Below the pieces are notes generated by a model that saw nothing but the letters and a program-made list of their open reading frames with translations, was not told where the DNA came from and made no database searches. From assembly GCA_025786725.1 (NCBI GenBank), contig JAHLTZ010000126.1, positions 1 through 24,619 on the forward strand: a DNA stretch of 24,619 bases, in the 5' to 3' direction. Origin of the DNA: Syncephalis fuscata (lineage: Eukaryota; Zoopagomycota; Zoopagomycetes; Zoopagales; Piptocephalidaceae). The stretch's first letter is position 1, and every line of letters starts with the position of its first letter. A program made the translations under genes and the position numbers. Below are positions 19,789 to 24,619 of this stretch, in pieces.

Positions 19789-20326
19789 TTATGGTTTAGT
19801 CATAGAATCTAGAATATCTATTTTTGTAGAACTGGTCGTGTCAATCTCTGGTGCCAATAATATCAACTGTTTAATGGCATGGGCATGGATAATGGACCAA
19901 TGAGAAGTGCCCGACCTGGATGGTGAAGGAGACACGGGCAAGGACGGTAATTGAACAAGTGAATCCTTGGCTTCTAGTCTACCATGAGTACCATCTTCGT
20001 TTTGATCGTGTGAGCATCGTGGACATAATGGGCAATCGATGGTGGTATTGGTCTAATATAAAAATAATAGTAACAATAAAGAGAGTAAAGATATTAATAG
20101 AGCATCGTTTATTGTTCTTGGCAACACTTGCCGAAACATTGTTTGAACTAGTAAGAAATACCGTATGTGTTACTGGATCGATCGAGTAGAGCAGCCCATG
20201 TTGAATGGTTGTTCGATTTGATGACTGAAGCAATTCTACATGGACTGGTTTGCCACAATGCATCCACGCTTCATTAAATGAAAAGTCAAAAGGCCACTGG
20301 TTGTCGTTATTGTTAATGGTAGTCAT
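19789..20326 (-). CDS. Gemin6-like Sm-fold protein, two exons (junction uncertain)
   Basis: The first exon starts at 20326 and encodes WMHCGKPVHVELLQ...HGLLYSIDPVTHTVFLTS, resembling the Sm/Lsm fold of Gemin6 (first strand, then G-x2-x-SIDPV). A different frame, open from 20052 to the stop at 19789, encodes DCPLCPRCSHD, a Ser/Pro linker, then SIIHAHAIKQLILLAPEID. The latter resembles the last Sm strands, where Gemin6 has a GHAV-like turn. Joining needs an intron ending at 20053 (TATTAG). In-frame donors give introns of 73 nt (exon 1 20326-20126), 85 nt (to 20138) or 22 nt; the first two fit the local intron size. The product is about 150 aa. Gemin6 works with Gemin7 in the SMN complex that loads Sm proteins on snRNAs in animals and some fungi. 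The Cys-rich insert inside the Sm fold is unusual. LSM12-like is an alternative. Confidence 0.5.
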
Positions 20327-20485
20327 CCTATTGGTAGTTATGATATTATGTATAACAGTAACAGATAAAAGAGTGGTGTTGATGTAATAAAGGTTTTATG
20401 ACTATTAAACTATCCTTTATTTTTCTTTAAATTACAACTATTACTGTCTAGTTAGTTATTGACTTTCAGCTTTTACATATTTGCA
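20327..20485. promoter_or_regulatory. 159-bp divergent promoter
   Basis: The only sequence between the ATG of the Gemin6-like gene (minus) and the ATG of the CCDC130/CWC16 gene (plus). Both promoters must overlap here unless one lies inside the neighbour. It is AT-rich with no clear TATA box toward either gene. Both neighbours act in snRNP or spliceosome function, which makes co-regulation plausible. Confidence 0.55.
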
Positions 20486-21770
20486 ATGGCTGATCGACGG
20501 GCCACTAACAAGTACTATCCACCGGATTGGGATCCCAGTAAGGTAGATGATGGAATTACTGCATTTTATAAATACTGAATATTGTTTTAAAGGGTTCTTT
20601 AAATCAATATCATGGACAGCATGCATTGCGTGAACGAGCCAGGAAACTTAATCAAGGCATTTTGATTGTAAGGTAGGTAGTTGACCAGCTATTGAGCTGT
20701 TTAATAACAGAATCTGTACAATAGATTTGAACTGCCCTTTAATATATGGTGTGAAGGCTGTGATAATCATATTGGCACGGGTAAGTGGATTGAATTGGTT
20801 AAAGTGTCATATTAATATAGACTATTCACTATTATTATGTTATGTATTAGGGGTGCGCTATAATGCCGAGAAGAAAAAGATCGGCAATTATTATAGCACG
20901 CCCATTTTAAGTTTTCGTATGAAATGTCATTTATGCGCGAATTGGATTGAGATACATACAGATCCTAAGGTAATTAAATTAGCAAGCCATTTAACCATAT
21001 TAACTATATGATTGATGATTAGAATGCACGATATGTTGTGGTGGGTGGGGCACGACAAAAGATTGAGACTTGGGAGCCAGAAGATAGTGAAGTAATTCGT
21101 CTTCCAGGTTAGTAGAGGAGAAAGACAAATAGATTTGTTGTAAATACTTACTTGCTGATGATAGATGAGGCGGATAAAGAACGAAGAGAAAAGAATGCAT
21201 TTGCCCAGTTGGAACATGGTGTAGAAGATCAACGCAAGGCGGCCACACTTGCACAGCGTTTAACAGATCTACAAGAAGTGAACGAGAAACATTGGTGCTC
21301 ACCCGATGATCAGTCAAGTAGATTGCGGAAACGATTTCGAGTAAGTATTAATACTAGTATTATTGGCTGTACTAAATCAAATGTAGACGGAAAAGAAAGT
21401 ATTGGCGGTAAAGAAGAAAGAAGCTGATGAGATTAGAGAACGCAACTCATTAAGCATTCCTATTGTACCAGAATCAACTGAAGATGTATTGGCGGCAAAG
21501 AATGTTGTTTTTGGTGATGCATTAAAGCAGGAACAGGCTATACAGCAGAAACGAACGATTCATGCAAAGCCACTGTTTACAAAACAATCAACAAAGCGGC
21601 ACCATTCATCTGTCGTTAAATCGAGTATTTCACAGCAGATTCTTATGAATACGCGACGGAAAATGGATCCATTTTTGACAGCTAGTTCATTTAGTAATAA
21701 TTCAAAAAGTACTACTAGTTCTGTAAAACTTTTAGTGAAGCGTAAATCATCAACTACACTAGATAAATAG
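20486..21770 (+). CDS. CCDC130/CWC16 (Yju2-family) splicing factor
   Basis: Seven exons: 20486-20542, 20593-20672, 20725-20780, 20851-20969, 21023-21107, 21165-21340 and 21387-21770. All phases fit, giving 318 aa. The N-terminal 110 residues carry the family signature: [41 protein letters not shown], a zinc-binding CEGC...CHLC pair, [33 protein letters not shown] and [17 protein letters not shown] charged coiled-coil-like middle ([14 protein letters not shown]) and a basic low-complexity C-terminus follow. CWC16/Yju2 proteins join the spliceosome around the first catalytic step; the CCDC130 subgroup, which has this MAxRxxxNKYYPPD start, is the better match than YJU2 itself. The start is the first ATG and matches the family. 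Introns are 44-70 nt. Convergent with the pseudokinase gene downstream. Confidence 0.9.
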
Positions 21771-22012
21771 CTCAAGTTGTTTGTTTGGCAGTGGTGGCTG
21801 TGTCAGCAATTAGTACTGTATTATTGTAAATCGAAATTAAAATAGTTTTAAACATCATGTTTAATAAATAGCCAAATTATATGACTTTGTATAACATAAA
21901 AGAGGTCGAAATAATTAAGCTTATTAATTATAATAGACACATTTTAAACGTTGTAACAATATATTCAGCTTTTAAGTTATTCGTCAAGTTTTATTTGTTT
22001 TGATCTTTGGTT
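21771..22012. terminator. Convergent 3' region
   Basis: 242 bp between the stop codons of the CCDC130/CWC16 and pseudokinase genes. AT-rich with AATAAA-like words (TTTAATAAATAG at about 21859) and TTTTAAAC runs. No other feature is seen. Confidence 0.4.
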
Positions 22013-23520
22013 CTACTTCATCCGATTTAAGTATTGCTCTGGAGTGAGTCGCTTACTAGGATCCAAGGCTAGACACTGGTTGATCATGGTCAGTAGTAAA
22101 GCGCCTTCTTTTGGATGATTCGTATAGTCGACGTCAAATTCATTGAAAATACCCAGTTGCAAGAATCCATTAAGAACAAACTGCGAATAATTTTTAAAGT
22201 AAGGGTCTTGCATTGAAACGCGCATACTGGCTCTTAATACTTCAAATATGTTTTGTGGTAACATGAGTTTTTCGAACGATGTCGGTACCATTTGTTGAAC
22301 ACTGGCTGCTGGAAAGAAGCCATTATCGTTATTAAGTAAAAGAGCTGGGTGGTTATTTGAAGATGCCGAATTATCGGTAATGCTTTTTACCAAATAAGCT
22401 TTGAATTTTTGAAGAAAATCTCTAAATGTGCTTTGAATGTTTTTAGACGGTTGTTTCATTCCTAGGCTAGAGAATAGCGTATCGATGTTGGCGTTATGCT
22501 TGCTACGTTCCTTGACATCAAAGAGATCGGTAAGTGCAACGGTATAAAGCATTTCACCGACATTCCACATGTCCATACTACGTGGATCACCTTTACTCTG
22601 ATTAATCCACTCTGGCGAGTAAAGCAAAAACGGCTCATGAGGTGCTGCTAGCTTTACTACTGTGCCATCAAAAATGGGATCAGGATTTTTGATTACACTG
22701 ATGTCGATTAATGGCATTGGCTCAGGATGTAGTATAACGTTAACATCTATAATTGTTTATATAAGTAATTGCGCTAGATGTATCAGATATCAACCTACTT
22801 AGTGGATTGAGATTGAGGTTGGCCCAGCCTACTTGATGAATATAATTGATGCCTGTTTATATGGTAATAAAGTTAATTGGCCGTTTGACTGAGGATACAC
22901 AAAATGTTTTTACCTTGTAGTAGCTGCTTAAAGAACTTTGGAAACATTCTAATCTTTTCATAGCGTGACAAGGTTTGCATGTAGTAGTTTAGTGAACCAG
23001 CAGTTTGAGTAACTACAACAAAACAATGCATGTTTTGGCCAGGAGAAAAAGCCCATGGTGCCAGAACGTACTTTTCTCCATCCATACCATGCTGAGTGCT
23101 CGTTTTTGTTGTCATGTCCTAGAATTGATGCAGTTTAGTACAATGCTATGAATAAACAATATAGAACATACTTTATAGAATTTAAATTGGTTATTAAAGT
23201 CTGCTGGTGCACGGCACCTGACAGTAACTGGCCTGTTTCTATATAGCTGATTCCAAGTGTACTCGTTGTTGATTTTACGAAGTTGATCTGGAATGTAGAT
23301 ACCATCAGGAATAATACTGAATTGCTGCGTAGTATCTGGGCTATGTGCCACTAGAAGTTTTATTGTATAAATGTTTATGCCAAAATCTACACTTTACTAA
23401 CATACCTGCCATAAATCTATCCATAATCGACGCAGCACCGAGTGTGGATTGGGCAGCTTGCAGCAATACCAAAGCACTAGTAATGGTAGCTAGTGGGTTT
23501 GCTTGTGTGAAAATCATCAT
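22013..23520 (-). CDS. Predicted secreted pseudokinase
   Basis: Five exons (minus): 23520-23406, 23350-23172, 23118-22914, 22852-22799 and 22746-22013. All phases fit, giving 428 aa. The N-terminus (MMIFTQANPLATITSALVLLQAAQSTLGAAS) looks like a signal peptide with an alanine-rich core. The rest has protein kinase layout: VTVRCR (80-85) where VAIK is expected; hinge-like VVVTQTAGSLNYYM; FFKQLLQGINYIHQVGW; NLN (178-180) in place of HRD; Asn185 kept; LIDIS (Asp199) in place of DFG; LLYSPEW as the APE site; and DMWNVGEMLYTV in the F helix. A long insert (about residues 246-330) with Asn/Ser stretches follows, ending with an LDPSKRLTPEQYL motif like the final kinase helix. The beta-3 Lys, catalytic Asp and DFG Gly are all missing, so phosphotransfer is unlikely. 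It is probably exported and binds a partner. The alternative is a membrane-anchored protein. Confidence 0.75.
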
Positions 23521-24619
23521 AAGTGCATCAAATTGTTTTATTGAGCGGATATAATTTGTGTTTGTGTGTGTCTAAAAAAATAATATTGAGAGAAAAGTGG
23601 CGATGTCAAAAGAGCTAATGGCCAACAATAGCAACAATTTATGGCTATTATATAGCTATTCTAGCATTCTATAGCTGTATAGAAAAAAAACAAGTGTTTT
23701 AAATTTACCATTAAGTCAATTGACGCACATGGCCAACATGTTTTAATTATCGTTTTAACTAATCGTATTCGTGCTGATGGTTACTTTATAACTTGAAGTT
23801 TCAGCAACTTGCTATCCATAAACAGTATTTAAACAGCCCAATTAATCACAAGTCGTTTTCAATTGCAAACCATTTTAAGCAATAGTTACATTCCACGACC
23901 AATAAATTTTAACTTTCCTTCCTTGAATACTTAGCACGTGAACACTTTTTGTATTGAAACTCAATATAGAATTCTGTATATTATATTTTTTTCCATTAAC
24001 AACTAAATTTGATATTACCAAGCATTTTTCTGGTTTCAGACCATTTTTATAAAACTAAAATCAATTGCAAGTTGCTAATAGTTGTACGATTGTAAACAAC
24101 AAACTACACATGCTTTGTAACACGCCTGTATTACATGTGGATCGTTGTATAAATATAGTTGATCAATCGGCATACACATGAATGAATGTAGCCTGAATTA
24201 CACAGTCCAACTAACCATAACTTTTATATTATTTTGTTTTAAAGCATGTAAATGCTTTGGCATTACGCTGCTATAATTTACAGTCTTGTTAGCAAAGATG
24301 TAATTTATATTAATAAGAATGAGCTATTGTTGCTGAGCTGGTAAATGTGCTATATGTTACTTTATTGTAAAGTGCTGCTAAATAATACCTCACATCGTTG
24401 GCTAAAATATCTTGTGTAGATTTACCATTCAATAAACGATTACCATGCTTTCTCTATACACAAACCAATTTAAAAGTGATGCAATAATGTTGTTAATATT
24501 TTATGCAAAATACTGCGGCTCAGATTATTTATACCCAAGTACTCGTCAAGTGCACAATGTGCTCAGAGCTTGACTCTATAATATGGGAAATCTCATCATA
24601 GCCAGCAATACTAATAGTA
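23521..24619. other. Upstream region of pseudokinase, no gene recognised
   Basis: 1.1 kb of AT-rich sequence to the window end. CA/TG-rich sequence (TGTGTTTGTGTGTG, about 23557-23570) lies close to the pseudokinase start and is probably its leader. No ORF, repeat or RNA gene was supported. Any gene to the right lies outside the window. Confidence 0.45.

Noticed and set aside
20727-21232. Overlapping ORFs on both strands in the CCDC130/CWC16 region
   Set aside because: They read through introns of the spliced CCDC130/CWC16 gene or lie antisense to it; the spliced frame has strong family similarity.
1-24619. CRISPR arrays, tRNA and rRNA genes
   Set aside because: No regularly spaced direct repeats, no tRNA box A/B pair with cloverleaf and no rRNA-like sequence were seen by eye.

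Overview
The window reads as nuclear DNA of a filamentous, probably early-diverging fungus (zoopagomycotan or mucoromycotan type; this is inference). The base composition is AT-rich. Genes are compact and split by introns of mostly 45-90 nt with GTAAGT-type donors. The gene content is fungal: two-pore outward-rectifier (TOK) potassium channels, a secreted copper-oxygenase-like protein starting with His, ricin-B-like secreted proteins, a P4-ATPase flippase, a CCDC130/CWC16 splicing factor and a Gemin6-like Sm protein. No bacterial, viral or RNA genes were recognised. || Layout. Positions 1-13210 are an accessory region built from three sets of inverted repeats whose centres differ. (i) A 3.24-kb arm carrying a complete TOK channel gene occurs at 571-3810 (minus) and again inverted at 9978-13210 (plus); both copies can be read through as intact seven-exon genes. 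(ii) Between the arms, two divergently oriented secreted beta-trefoil lectin-like genes (5225-5734 minus, 7220-7732 plus) share an almost identical TATA box, 5' leader and signal peptide, but their mature domains are strongly diverged. A small secreted LPMO-like gene (3871-4356 minus) sits beside them. (iii) A short transposase-like zinc-finger ORF is present intact at 8742-9119 and as a damaged inverted copy at 77-452. || Positions 13324-23520 look like a conserved housekeeping block. It holds a 20-exon P4-ATPase (13324-18634 minus) with one apparent single-base frameshift in a homopolymer, a Gemin6-like gene (19789-20326 minus) sharing a 159-bp divergent promoter with a CCDC130/CWC16 gene (20486-21770 plus), and a five-exon predicted secreted pseudokinase (22013-23520 minus). 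The last 1.1 kb shows no gene. || How the parts may work together. Gemin6 (snRNP assembly) and CCDC130 (spliceosome) are a plausible co-regulated RNA-processing pair. The flippase and the TOK channels are membrane proteins of ordinary fungal physiology. The LPMO-like protein, the two lectin-like proteins and the secreted pseudokinase all carry signal peptides and suggest an exported repertoire acting at a cell wall or host/prey surface (inference). The strongest unusual signals are two. The channel copies have six identical introns and a near-identical 5' flank around clearly diverged exons. The lectin pair combines a conserved promoter and signal peptide with a hypervariable mature domain, as in fast-diversifying secreted families.
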